Positions 16,919 through 25,206 of a DNA stretch of 64,000 nt are shown in pieces. The stretch comes from Acidobacteriota bacterium. Its GTDB lineage: Bacteria; Acidobacteriota; Terriglobia; Terriglobales; Acidobacteriaceae. The translations under genes and the position numbers were made by a program. The stretch's first letter is position 1; every line of letters begins with the position of its first letter. The notes below the pieces were generated by a model. It was not told the origin of the DNA. It saw nothing but the letters and a program-made list of their open reading frames with translations, and made no database searches. Location: NCBI GenBank assembly GCA_021818585.1, contig JAKATU010000058.1, forward strand, positions 1-64,000, read 5' to 3'.

Positions 16919-17784
16919 TAGTTGAGCCGAGCAGCCAATTCTGTTGGCATACTTGGCAACCCTTCTACTTTTAGTAAAGTGGTGAAGTTTTCATCTGCTA
17001 GAAGCGTGCGAATAGCTGATGTCATTAGGATTAGCTGCTCCCTGGTGAGCTCAGCCTTGGCAACAAGAGCCTTTTGCTCTCGAATCCTCTCCTTGTATTC
17101 GCGGACAAGCGCCTGGCCAGTCAATCGTTTGTGATTTCTTTGAGCCTTGCCGTCTCTTCTGCGCTTCGCAATGCATTGGGTTACGATGCGGCGGGCCACG
17201 GTAATGCGATGCCCACGGAGCTCTCCTTTTTCATACGCTTCAGAAAGAGCACGGCTGACCTCCTGATCCTGACCTGCGGCTATTCTGGTCGCCACAGAAA
17301 GCGGGATTCGGCCGGATTCCACAGCCGTCACAAGATATCCTTCACCACGGTCGATCAGATGAGAAATAGCGTTGACATAGGTCCTATCCACTCCCAGTTT
17401 GCCAGCCACTTCATCAGTGGTGTAGCCGCGCTGACGGAGAGATCGCACTTCATGAAGGATTGCCGTGCTCGCCGAAGGACGGCGGGCGATATTTTCCACT
17501 AGGCTCATTAGAAGCAAGTCATGGTCGGAAACATCCACGACAATGGCTGGTATCTTTTCCTCGCCGAGAGCTTGGAAGGCCTCCAGCCGCCCCTGGCCAC
17601 AGACAAGATCAAAGCGTCTCCCCTGTTCATCTGGCTCAGGTCGCTTGGATACCGTGATTGGACGCTTCAGACCAACCGTACGAATACTTTGCACGATGGA
17701 CTGCCACTTCACCTTGCTTCTGGATCGTGGGTTAACAACCCTGATCGTAGAAATCGGGATATTGAGAATCGTCTGCTCGGTCAT
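16918..17784 (-). CDS. ParB-like protein, second gene of the recombinase cassette
   Basis: The 288-residue protein has a ParB N-terminal domain: LVCGQGRLEAFQALGEEKIP corresponds to the box with the nucleotide-binding arginine patch, and SLVENIARR to the ENxxR motif. A helix-turn-helix (TTDEVAGKLGVDRTYVNAIS) and a Lys/Arg-rich C-terminal half follow. The ATG overlaps the recombinase TGA by four bases (ATGA). It differs from the third gene's product in keeping the likely CTP-binding residues. Partition is doubtful without ParA; a role in guiding or regulating the recombinase is one inference. Confidence 0.85.
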   Translation of the reverse strand: MTEQTILNIPISTIRVVNPRSRSKVKWQSIVQSIRTVGLKRPITVSKRPEPDEQGRRFDLVCGQGRLEAFQALGEEKIPAIVVDVSDHDLLLMSLVENIARRPSASTAILHEVRSLRQRGYTTDEVAGKLGVDRTYVNAISHLIDRGEGYLVTAVESGRIPLSVATRIAAGQDQEVSRALSEAYEKGELRGHRITVARRIVTQCIAKRRRDGKAQRNHKRLTGQALVREYKERIREQKALVAKAELTREQLILMTSAIRTLLADENFTTLLKVEGLPSMPTELAARLN

Positions 17785-19334
17785 GCGACAGCCTCCACAT
17801 CAACTCTTTGTGCCAGGCGTTCGAAAAACCTCAGATCGTCAAATCTGTAGAGGTCAAGCACAACACCATTGTCGGGACGGAGACGAAGCTTGTCCCACAG
17901 CACATCAACGGAGGGGAAGAGATAATAATCAAGGATTTCTTCATTGCCGCTTTTCAGCCGAGCCGCAATGGTGATGTCTGGCAAGAGGTTCGAATCAAAT
18001 CGAAACTGCCAACGGGCGGACTTCGTCGATGTCTCTTGGCATCTCGCAAGGACTAGCGAGGCAGTGAATTGTCCGTTCACAACCAAAAGCCCTGAATCTG
18101 TCGCTTCCTGCACCTCTGCCCCTACTGACCGGAGTTGGCTCAGAATTGATTCAACCAGACTTCGATGCATGATCCTCAGAGACCGATTGATTTCAACGTA
18201 GCTGAAGTCGCGGTGCGGCTCCCAGCCGATGAGTTGATACGCCCGGTGCAGGCCCCCAAACCTACTTGCGTATAGCGAGCTGGAAGGCATGCCGTCTGCC
18301 TCATCTATCAAAAGCCCCGACAGGCTCCCGTGATTCGAGAGCAGGGTCCGCAAGCGGCTGAGCATGTCATCGTTAGTCAGATGTTGGTGGCGAGCGTGAA
18401 TTCTCGCACGTGCCTGCACAAATGCATCCGTAGATACAATCGACTCAAATGCGCCTTCGCGCATAATCCACATTTCCGGCGGATTAAAGATTCTCTTCTG
18501 CTTCAGTTTGAACGACTGGCGGTTGTAGACGTTGGTCCCGATGTACTTGGGATTGGTTAGGATCTGATGAATCGTTGCTCGGGTCCAGGGCCGGTCGAAA
18601 TCCGAATAAATCCCTCGCCCATTCAGATCAGCAGCAATGTCTCTTTCAGTCTCCCCCCTGCGAGTAAAGCGATCATAGATTTCGCGCACCACGGAAATCT
18701 CCTCCGTCGGCCCTGGGACAAGAACCACTCGATCAGTCTGAAGACTCTTTCGGTCACCACGATTCAGTTGCCCCTTCGGCAGACCGTCTCGATCTACAAG
18801 TTGGCGCCGCAAACCATATCCGGCAGTTCCACCCTGTCTGTATCCCATCTCAATGAGACGGCACTGGCCCGCAAAGACCTTCACCGACAATTCCCGGCTG
18901 TACTCCCCGGCCATCGTTCGTTTCACGGCTTTCAGCAAATCAGAGGTCAGGCTTCCATCATTTTCGAATTGTTCCGCACAGTAGTGAACAGCGATGTTGG
19001 CTCGCTTGAGAATATACTCGTAATAGGCGCTTTCATCCGCGTCCTGAAATCGTCCCCATCGGCTCACGTCGTAGACGAGAACAACATCAAAATCCGCCCC
19101 CCCGCTTTCCACATCGCGAATAAGCTGTCTTAATCCATCTCGACCACCGAGGTTCAATCCGCTTCGTCCATGATCTGAATAGGTTCGCGTGATTTCCATT
19201 CCACGACTGGCGGCATATCGAGTGATTACCTCTGATTGATTCTTTGGGGAGTACTGTTGCAGTTCAGTGGACATGCGCACGTATTGCGCTGCCCTAAGGG
19301 TGGGTTTTGACGAGCCGAAAGAGTTTGCCGACAT
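17781..19334 (-). CDS. Large serine recombinase, first gene of the cassette
   Basis: The 517-residue protein has a resolvase catalytic domain; the catalytic Ser is in AAQYVRMSTELQQYSPKNQ and the conserved Arg cluster is around YSDHGRSGLNLGGRDGL. A recombinase domain follows (REIYDRFTRRGETERDIAAD, then PKYIGTNVYNR). The Cys4 zinc ribbon common in phage integrases is absent. Instead there is SSSLYASRFGGLHRAYQLIG, a short repeat-like motif, and a beta-rich C-terminus. The ATG at 19334 has GGAG 5 nt upstream. It is the first gene of a three-gene operon with both ParB-like genes. Confidence 0.9.
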   Translation of the reverse strand: MSANSFGSSKPTLRAAQYVRMSTELQQYSPKNQSEVITRYAASRGMEITRTYSDHGRSGLNLGGRDGLRQLIRDVESGGADFDVVLVYDVSRWGRFQDADESAYYEYILKRANIAVHYCAEQFENDGSLTSDLLKAVKRTMAGEYSRELSVKVFAGQCRLIEMGYRQGGTAGYGLRRQLVDRDGLPKGQLNRGDRKSLQTDRVVLVPGPTEEISVVREIYDRFTRRGETERDIAADLNGRGIYSDFDRPWTRATIHQILTNPKYIGTNVYNRQSFKLKQKRIFNPPEMWIMREGAFESIVSTDAFVQARARIHARHQHLTNDDMLSRLRTLLSNHGSLSGLLIDEADGMPSSSLYASRFGGLHRAYQLIGWEPHRDFSYVEINRSLRIMHRSLVESILSQLRSVGAEVQEATDSGLLVVNGQFTASLVLARCQETSTKSARWQFRFDSNLLPDITIAARLKSGNEEILDYYLFPSVDVLWDKLRLRPDNGVVLDLYRFDDLRFFERLAQRVDVEAVA

Positions 19335-19523
19335 GACAACTCCGGAGGGGAAGCGCAACATGGATGACTACGCTTCGAGACGGCAAAAGTATAAGCCTCG
19401 ATTGATGAATGAATGGTTAATTCTTGCCCGCATAATCAAGCAACTTTCTCACGGCCAGACATTTTTGGTCTTGTGGTCAGCAGAACGGTGCTACGTTCTA
19501 AACACCGCGAAAACAATCAGGGG

Positions 19524-22286
19524 CTAACCAATGTTCAAGCCCCGCCCTATCTCCATACCAACGGAGCGAGGCTCGATGGACTGACTCGCATCTTTGTCCT
19601 GCAAGACTGATTGTTCTTGAAGCGCCGTCGCCTTCGTCACGTTCCGGCTCAGCTCCTGGCTCAGTGTCGCGGCATCGTTGGTGTACAACTTTACATCGAA
19701 TTGAGCGCGCGAAACCGATACGTATGCCATGCGGCTATTCAACAGCTCACCACGCGCCTCGGCAGAATCAACGTGAATCAGAACGCGGTCGGCGGTTTGC
19801 CCCTGGCTGCTGTGACTCGTCACCGCATAGCCGTAGTCCAGATGAGGATGATGACGAACATTGAACTCGACCTCACGGCCCGAGCCCATCTTCAGCTTAA
19901 GATTCCCATTCTTGTCGATCTGCTCCACCGTTCCCAACTCGCGGTTCGCAAGTTTCTGCTCATGGTACGGTGCGGTTATCTGTACCCGGTCGCCTTGAGC
20001 AAACATACATTCCGCGTCACGGTAGACGGTCACGCCCTGCAACCGCCTTGGGTCGTAGCTCAACATCTCACCACCGTACCGCTTCACAGTGACGGTGTTT
20101 GCCTCACGGTCTGTGGCTGTAATACGGGCATATTCTCCGGCCCGGATTCCGAGAGCCTTGCTACCTTTCGAGTAGCGAAGAACGTCTCCCAAGGCATAGT
20201 TCTGCGCATGCTGACGGTCCACTCCTGTAATGTCTTGGCGTGCATAGAGCACATGCACGCGATGCTCGTCGCCGCTGACCTTACCCGCCTCCTGCATCGC
20301 TTGATGGACCCCGGCGTTGATCTCTCGACGCGATTTGTTATCAGGCGAGACGACTAATGTCCTCTCCGGCGAGCGCACATACTCGCGCGCGATTTCACCG
20401 ATGCGCTGATCGCGGTCTTTGATCTCCCGCACGCGCCCCTGACTGTTAAGGCTGCCAATGGCTTCGCGAACCTCGCCGCGCGCAAGCCGCTCGACTGCAT
20501 CCTTCAACGTCGGGTCTTTCTGCCTGATAATCTCGTCCAGATACGCTATCCGCAGTCCTGCATCCTGTAGCTGCGCATATGGTCGGCCAGCTTCGACTGC
20601 CTCATGCTGCCGTGTATCACCGACGAACAGCACGCGGTCATTCTCCTTTAACCTTTCGACAAATGTATGCAACTGCCGCGTGCTCGCCATGCTCGACTCA
20701 TCGACCACATAGAGCCGCTTTTGGCCATCATCCTCTCTGTCGCCTCGCGCCAGATGGCGCTGTAATGTCTGCGTCTCGATACCGGCCTCGGCAAGCTTCT
20801 GCGCCGCACGGGAGGTCGGGGCCAAACCTTCGACCTGATAGCCCGCGCGTTGCGTAGCTTCGCGGACGGCGGTCAAGGATGTTGTCTTGCCCGCCCCAGC
20901 TACGCCCTCAAGAGCCATCATCTGATCCCTGCTCATCAGCACGGTTTCGACTGCGTTCCGCTGGCTCAAGCTCAGATGCCCGTGCGCCTGAATCGTCTGT
21001 TCGCGGGCCTTACCATCGGCCAGCACCTCACGTGTGCCCTGGCCCTGCTTCATGCGCTCGACTAGCTGGCGCTCATAATCTTGCATCTCCGGCGTCGTGT
21101 ACGCGCGGCCAGCGCGCCCGTCTGGTCGTGCGACTTCGATAAGGTTCCCATCCTTCGCGCGGCGCTCGAAAACCGCTCGTATTTCCGGCAGACGCGCTTC
21201 TCCCATCGTGTGCTTCAGCGCATCCCGCATGAGCGTGCGCTCATCCACTACGGCCTCGCGTTCCATACCGCGCTCACGAGCATAGCTCATACCGTGGTGC
21301 GCTGCGCGCTGCGATGACTCCGGCTTCAGGTCCACGCCGTCACGCTGCGCCGCGTGAGCGAGCACACGCTCTGATTGCAGACCATACTCTCGGGCCATCT
21401 TTTGATGTGCGGCGCGGACTTGTTCCCGCGAGAGATGCTGTTTGCTTTCGCGGGTCTGATGCGCCGCGATCTGCGCCGCGCCTGCACCGCTCACACCCGC
21501 AGCTTCCATATGTTCTTTGATCTTTCCCCGTCGGGGGCTCGACGCCTCCAAATACTCGCGAGTGTATCCCTTGATTTCCGGCTGTCCATGCTCTCCACGC
21601 TCGATCTCGTAGCCGAGTCGTTGCAAATGCGCGGCTAACTCGGAGCGATAAACAGCCGTCGCATACTGCTGCGTCTTGTACAACTCGCGAGGCTGCAATG
21701 CCCTGACATTACCGTCGGGAGTCTCGGTCATGTTGAAAATGACGGCGTGAGTATGCAGTTGCGGAGCAGCATAGCCGTCAACAGGCCTGCTGCTGTCATG
21801 CTCAAACTTGGCAACAATCCATTCGCCGGTTGTCTGGGCAGGGGCATTGCCGCCTATCCTGGCCTGCACGTATTTCTCCATCTCGTCGAGAGCAACGCGC
21901 ACACTCACCTGGTGAGCTTCGCGCACACCTTCATCGCCGCCCACCAAAGCCGTCAGCGACACGGATTTCGGTGCGCTGAAGGTCGCATCCCATCCGGCCC
22001 GGTGCTCCATCGAACGGACAGTTGCTCCACGTTCGCTCGTGTACTCACGCGGTGCTTGGTAACGCACGAGCTGCTCGCCGGTCCCTGGATGCTGGCCTTC
22101 GCTGAGATGCTTGAACTGCTCTTCGCTGACCTCACCCTCTAAACCCCATCGCGCGGCAAGCTGGCCATGCCACTCGCCGCGCACCCGCTCGTCCTCCGTG
22201 TAGTAGTTGTCCCGCGCATTAGCGAACTCCTGCTTGTGGTAGTCCTGCGCCTGACTCGCGCTGATCGGCTTGGAGAGCGTCACCAT
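19524..22286 (-). CDS. MOBF-family conjugative relaxase-helicase (TrwC/TraI-like)
   Basis: Relaxases nick oriT and pilot the strand during conjugation. The 920-residue protein has an N-terminal relaxase domain with a tandem tyrosine (DNYYTEDE, near residue 27) and the metal-binding histidines in PQLHTHAVIFN near 178. A SF1 helicase part follows with Walker A GVAGAGKTT near 460, VVDESSM and GDTRQHEAVE. TSHSSQGQTADRV and SVSRAQFDV are the late helicase motifs. The ATG at 22286 lies 7 nt after the coupling-protein stop, so an upstream in-frame start (22382) inside that gene is rejected. Confidence 0.95.
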   Translation of the reverse strand: MVTLSKPISASQAQDYHKQEFANARDNYYTEDERVRGEWHGQLAARWGLEGEVSEEQFKHLSEGQHPGTGEQLVRYQAPREYTSERGATVRSMEHRAGWDATFSAPKSVSLTALVGGDEGVREAHQVSVRVALDEMEKYVQARIGGNAPAQTTGEWIVAKFEHDSSRPVDGYAAPQLHTHAVIFNMTETPDGNVRALQPRELYKTQQYATAVYRSELAAHLQRLGYEIERGEHGQPEIKGYTREYLEASSPRRGKIKEHMEAAGVSGAGAAQIAAHQTRESKQHLSREQVRAAHQKMAREYGLQSERVLAHAAQRDGVDLKPESSQRAAHHGMSYARERGMEREAVVDERTLMRDALKHTMGEARLPEIRAVFERRAKDGNLIEVARPDGRAGRAYTTPEMQDYERQLVERMKQGQGTREVLADGKAREQTIQAHGHLSLSQRNAVETVLMSRDQMMALEGVAGAGKTTSLTAVREATQRAGYQVEGLAPTSRAAQKLAEAGIETQTLQRHLARGDREDDGQKRLYVVDESSMASTRQLHTFVERLKENDRVLFVGDTRQHEAVEAGRPYAQLQDAGLRIAYLDEIIRQKDPTLKDAVERLARGEVREAIGSLNSQGRVREIKDRDQRIGEIAREYVRSPERTLVVSPDNKSRREINAGVHQAMQEAGKVSGDEHRVHVLYARQDITGVDRQHAQNYALGDVLRYSKGSKALGIRAGEYARITATDREANTVTVKRYGGEMLSYDPRRLQGVTVYRDAECMFAQGDRVQITAPYHEQKLANRELGTVEQIDKNGNLKLKMGSGREVEFNVRHHPHLDYGYAVTSHSSQGQTADRVLIHVDSAEARGELLNSRMAYVSVSRAQFDVKLYTNDAATLSQELSRNVTKATALQEQSVLQDKDASQSIEPRSVGMEIGRGLNIG

Positions 22287-22293
22287 GTTCGCT

Positions 22294-24285
22294 TTACTCG
22301 AAGTATGGATGTTCCTCGTTGACCCGCTCGACCTGCTGCCTCTTTTGGGCAGGCCGCGCTGGCTTCCGCTTCGACTCCTCAATCACAACCGGCACATGCG
22401 GTTCTACCGATTGCACCGGAATAGCGGATTTCATCTTCCGTTCGACAAATTTCGCCGCATGATTCGCCAATTCCAAGTATGGGAATCGCATCTGTACGAC
22501 CAGATTGCCATGCTTCAAATAGCCATGCAGCGGGTCGAGCCCGCCTACTTCCGATGCCATCACCAACGGCTCGCGGGTAATCTCGCGTTGCTCCGTCTCG
22601 CGCCCGCGCGGGAACACACCCTTGGTGTGCGACTCGCGGAAGCGCTCGATTTCGACTTCACCGATGGCTTTGGAAATCCACTCTGACGCATGAGGCTCGC
22701 TCGTCTTCAGGAAGATCTTCGTTGCGGGCTGGCTCAGCATCGCCTCCGCAACGTGACCATACAAAGACTCGACCTGGGCCTTTCCCTGAAAACCGAGCAC
22801 CATCGGATTGTTCGATTTGCGGTTCTCGGTCACTGCCGTTTTGAGTTGCGGTAGATGTTGCAAGCTGGCCAGTTCGTCCAGCACGAACCAGGTCTTGCGG
22901 CGCATCGTATCGTCATTCATCATCCGCAGAACGAGTAAATCCAGCCAGAGGCTCACCAGTGGCCGCATCCGTTCGCGCATCGTCGGCTTCGAAGTAATGA
23001 ATACCCAACCCTTGCGCTCGCTAGCCCACTCAACCGTGCTCCATCTCCGCTCTGTTTCGCTCTCTTTTGGGAGGAGCTTGAACGCATCCGCCACCATGTT
23101 CAGCGAACCCAGAACGCCGCTGCGCTGCGCCGCCGCGTGCCGGTCGATCATCGCCGCCAGCTCTGTGCCTTCGACGCGTTTGTCGATCTCCTCTGCGTTG
23201 CACATCCAGTAGGTAAGCTGTTCCGGCGTCGGCTTCAGGTTCAGCAGATGCGCGAAGATTTTCCTCGGCGCTTCCACGAAGAACCGATTCTCGCGACCCT
23301 GATCCGGAAACAGCGAAGCAGCCAGCGTCAGGGCCTCTGCTTCGTGCGGAACCTCATCACCTGGGCCCCAGAACGGGCAGCGCGCGTCCAGGGGATTCAG
23401 GATCACATCGCCACGCTTTTCGTCGTAGAACTGCGGCAGGTATTCCATTGCAGGGTCGTACACAATAGCGGCTTCGCCACGATCTGCAACCTGGGAGAGT
23501 ATCTGCCGGATGGCCGCGCTCTTGCCCGTCCCGCTGTCCCCCACAATCAGGAAGTGCATCGCCTCGCGCTCACGCGGAATACGCGCCCAGCGACTCAGGG
23601 CATCATGAAAGATTTTGTCGTACCAACTTTGCTCTTCATTGATAAATGCAATCCCATCCGGTGGATATACCCGCATCCATTTCGAGCGGCCCAGCTTTCT
23701 GTTAAATTCCGCTGTCGTCACCAGTTCCGGGCCGCGCAACCTGCGACCATGCTTCCAGATCATCCGCCGCGCGCGGTCCTTCGGGATGGCCACAAACAGC
23801 GCCAAGAGGAAAAATGCCAGCGTCGCAGACACCGGTATCTCAAAGAACTCCCACACCTCGTGGCCCCCGAAGACGGTCTCGCTCATGACCCGGTGCAGGC
23901 CACGGTCGTTAAAGATGCCTGTCACCCATATCAATCGGGAGATACCATCTTTCACTCCCTCAGTCGTCAGCCGGTATCCGGGCCTATGGCCCACGTCTGG
24001 CACCCGCTCGATCTCATTGCCCAGCACCAACCGCCGCTTTCCATGGCCAACCTCGGCCTCCAATAGTGTGTACCTGGCCTCTGAAGTCGCCGACGCTTTG
24101 CCCAGTATGCCGCTCTTCAAATAGTCCGAAAGATACAGCCGCTCGGCGGAGGTCCAACCCCACGCATACTGCAGCATGAACGCTCCGTTGAAAAGTACAA
24201 ACGTGAGCAGAAACGCTCCCAACGTCCAGATCCGAGACCGGCTCGGCCATGGTTTCGAGTAATTCTTCCGTCCCCATTCCGCCAT
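22294..24285 (-). CDS. Type IV coupling protein (TrwB/TraD, VirD4 superfamily)
   Basis: This inner-membrane ATPase links the relaxosome to the secretion channel. The 663-residue protein has two N-terminal transmembrane segments (LGAFLLTFVLFNGAFMLQY and a second near residue 155), Walker A IVGDSGTGKSAAIRQIL near 250 and Walker B with TWFVLDELASLQHLPQLKTA near 465. MVLGFQGKAQVESLYG is typical of the family. It lies two bases after the ribbon-helix-helix gene and 7 nt before the relaxase gene: one operon. No VirB/Tra channel genes occur in the window. Confidence 0.94.
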   Translation of the reverse strand: MAEWGRKNYSKPWPSRSRIWTLGAFLLTFVLFNGAFMLQYAWGWTSAERLYLSDYLKSGILGKASATSEARYTLLEAEVGHGKRRLVLGNEIERVPDVGHRPGYRLTTEGVKDGISRLIWVTGIFNDRGLHRVMSETVFGGHEVWEFFEIPVSATLAFFLLALFVAIPKDRARRMIWKHGRRLRGPELVTTAEFNRKLGRSKWMRVYPPDGIAFINEEQSWYDKIFHDALSRWARIPREREAMHFLIVGDSGTGKSAAIRQILSQVADRGEAAIVYDPAMEYLPQFYDEKRGDVILNPLDARCPFWGPGDEVPHEAEALTLAASLFPDQGRENRFFVEAPRKIFAHLLNLKPTPEQLTYWMCNAEEIDKRVEGTELAAMIDRHAAAQRSGVLGSLNMVADAFKLLPKESETERRWSTVEWASERKGWVFITSKPTMRERMRPLVSLWLDLLVLRMMNDDTMRRKTWFVLDELASLQHLPQLKTAVTENRKSNNPMVLGFQGKAQVESLYGHVAEAMLSQPATKIFLKTSEPHASEWISKAIGEVEIERFRESHTKGVFPRGRETEQREITREPLVMASEVGGLDPLHGYLKHGNLVVQMRFPYLELANHAAKFVERKMKSAIPVQSVEPHVPVVIEESKRKPARPAQKRQQVERVNEEHPYFE

Positions 24286-24287
24286 GC

Positions 24288-24683
24288 TCAGCTCTCCTCT
24301 GGCGTGGTCTCCGCTGCCGTTGTTTCAGCTACGGGCTCCGGCTTCCGCGACTCCGCGTGAACAGCCTCCAGCCGCTCATGCGCCCGCTGCATTTTCGTTG
24401 AGTCAGCCCGCTCAATCAGGCTACGCATCTCCTCCTCGGCCACCGACTCACCCTTGGCTGCACGGAAGCTCAGGTTCAAAAAAAGCGACCGAAGCGCCAG
24501 CAACTCCGCCAACACCACCTCACCTGCCACTTCCGCCCTGGACTCCGCTGGCGGAGCCAGCAAGACATCCCGAACCCACTCTGAGAGTGTTAGCCCAGCT
24601 GCTTGCGCTCGTTCTTCAAGTTTGGCGAACTCCGCTTCGCTGACCTTCGTGCCCACAGATTTTGTTCGGAGAGGCGGCTTCAT
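24288..24683 (-). CDS. Ribbon-helix-helix mobilisation accessory protein
   Basis: The 131-residue protein opens with MKPPLRTKSVGTKVSEAEFA and EERAQAAGLTLSEWVRDVLL, the ribbon-helix-helix layout of MobC/TraJ/TrwA-type oriT-binding proteins. A helical Ala/Glu-rich C-terminus follows. It is the first gene of the mob operon and probably binds the repeats at 24870-24903, both to assemble the relaxosome and to repress the operon; this is inferred from position. The ATG at 24683 is chosen over an upstream in-frame start (24758) that lacks similarity. Confidence 0.8.
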   Translation of the reverse strand: MKPPLRTKSVGTKVSEAEFAKLEERAQAAGLTLSEWVRDVLLAPPAESRAEVAGEVVLAELLALRSLFLNLSFRAAKGESVAEEEMRSLIERADSTKMQRAHERLEAVHAESRKPEPVAETTAAETTPEES

Positions 24684-24859
24684 CGGGCACCGCCAGAGCC
24701 GGAGAAAGGATACAGACCGCACATCGGTTGTGCGTTGCCCATCAAGGGGCAGCGCCACCGGAAGCGGGCTAAGGGGTTCATGTTCATATGGTTCCCCTAC
24801 AGCAACCTGCGATCACACACAGAGTACCGCATCTTTATTGACTTTTTTGTTAATTGCCT

Positions 24860-24960
24860 GTTTTCAGCGGGTTACCGCACAGTAACCGCAGGTTACTGCA
24901 CAGCTCCCATTCAGGGGTGACGTGTCTCGGCATTAATCCGCTGCTTCAGCAGCGTTGCAC
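24860..24960. other. Candidate oriT / operator region with nested repeats
   Basis: GGTTACCGCACAG (24870-24882) and GGTTACTGCACAG (24891-24903) are direct repeats 21 bp apart. Between them, GTAACC (24882-24887) makes each an inverted repeat. A perfect hairpin, CGCTGC-TTCA-GCAGCG, lies at 24939-24954. The region sits upstream of the mob operon in an AT-rich stretch, as oriT regions do. The nick site is not identifiable by eye. The rest of 24684-25206 holds no convincing gene. Confidence 0.5.
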
Positions 24961-25109
24961 ACATTTCAGGAGGCCGCGCCCACCTGCTTGAAGAGAATGC
25001 GCTCGGTTTGAAGTCGCTCAACCATAGCCCGGAGTGAAACGTCCGGCTAGCCTATTACCGGCAGTCCTTGAGGCGCAAGGGACTTCTCCAACGAGGTATG
25101 CGCTTGAAA

Positions 25110-25129
25110 TCTCAGGTAAGTCCCTGAGA
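25110..25129. promoter_or_regulatory. Palindromic operator-like site upstream of the helicase gene
   Basis: TCTCAGG-TAAGTC-CCTGAGA is a perfect 7-bp palindrome with a 6-bp centre, 78 nt before the helicase start. AGGGACTT (25078-25085) and AAGTCCCT (25118-25125) form a second, wider inverted repeat overlapping it. Both suggest a repressor site. Confidence 0.45.
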
Positions 25130-25206
25130 ACGGGTTATCATGGAAAATCACGGGATAAAGCTGCTTTTATTTCTTGAAGCCAGGGACTCCCTATGAAGAG
25201 GCGAGC

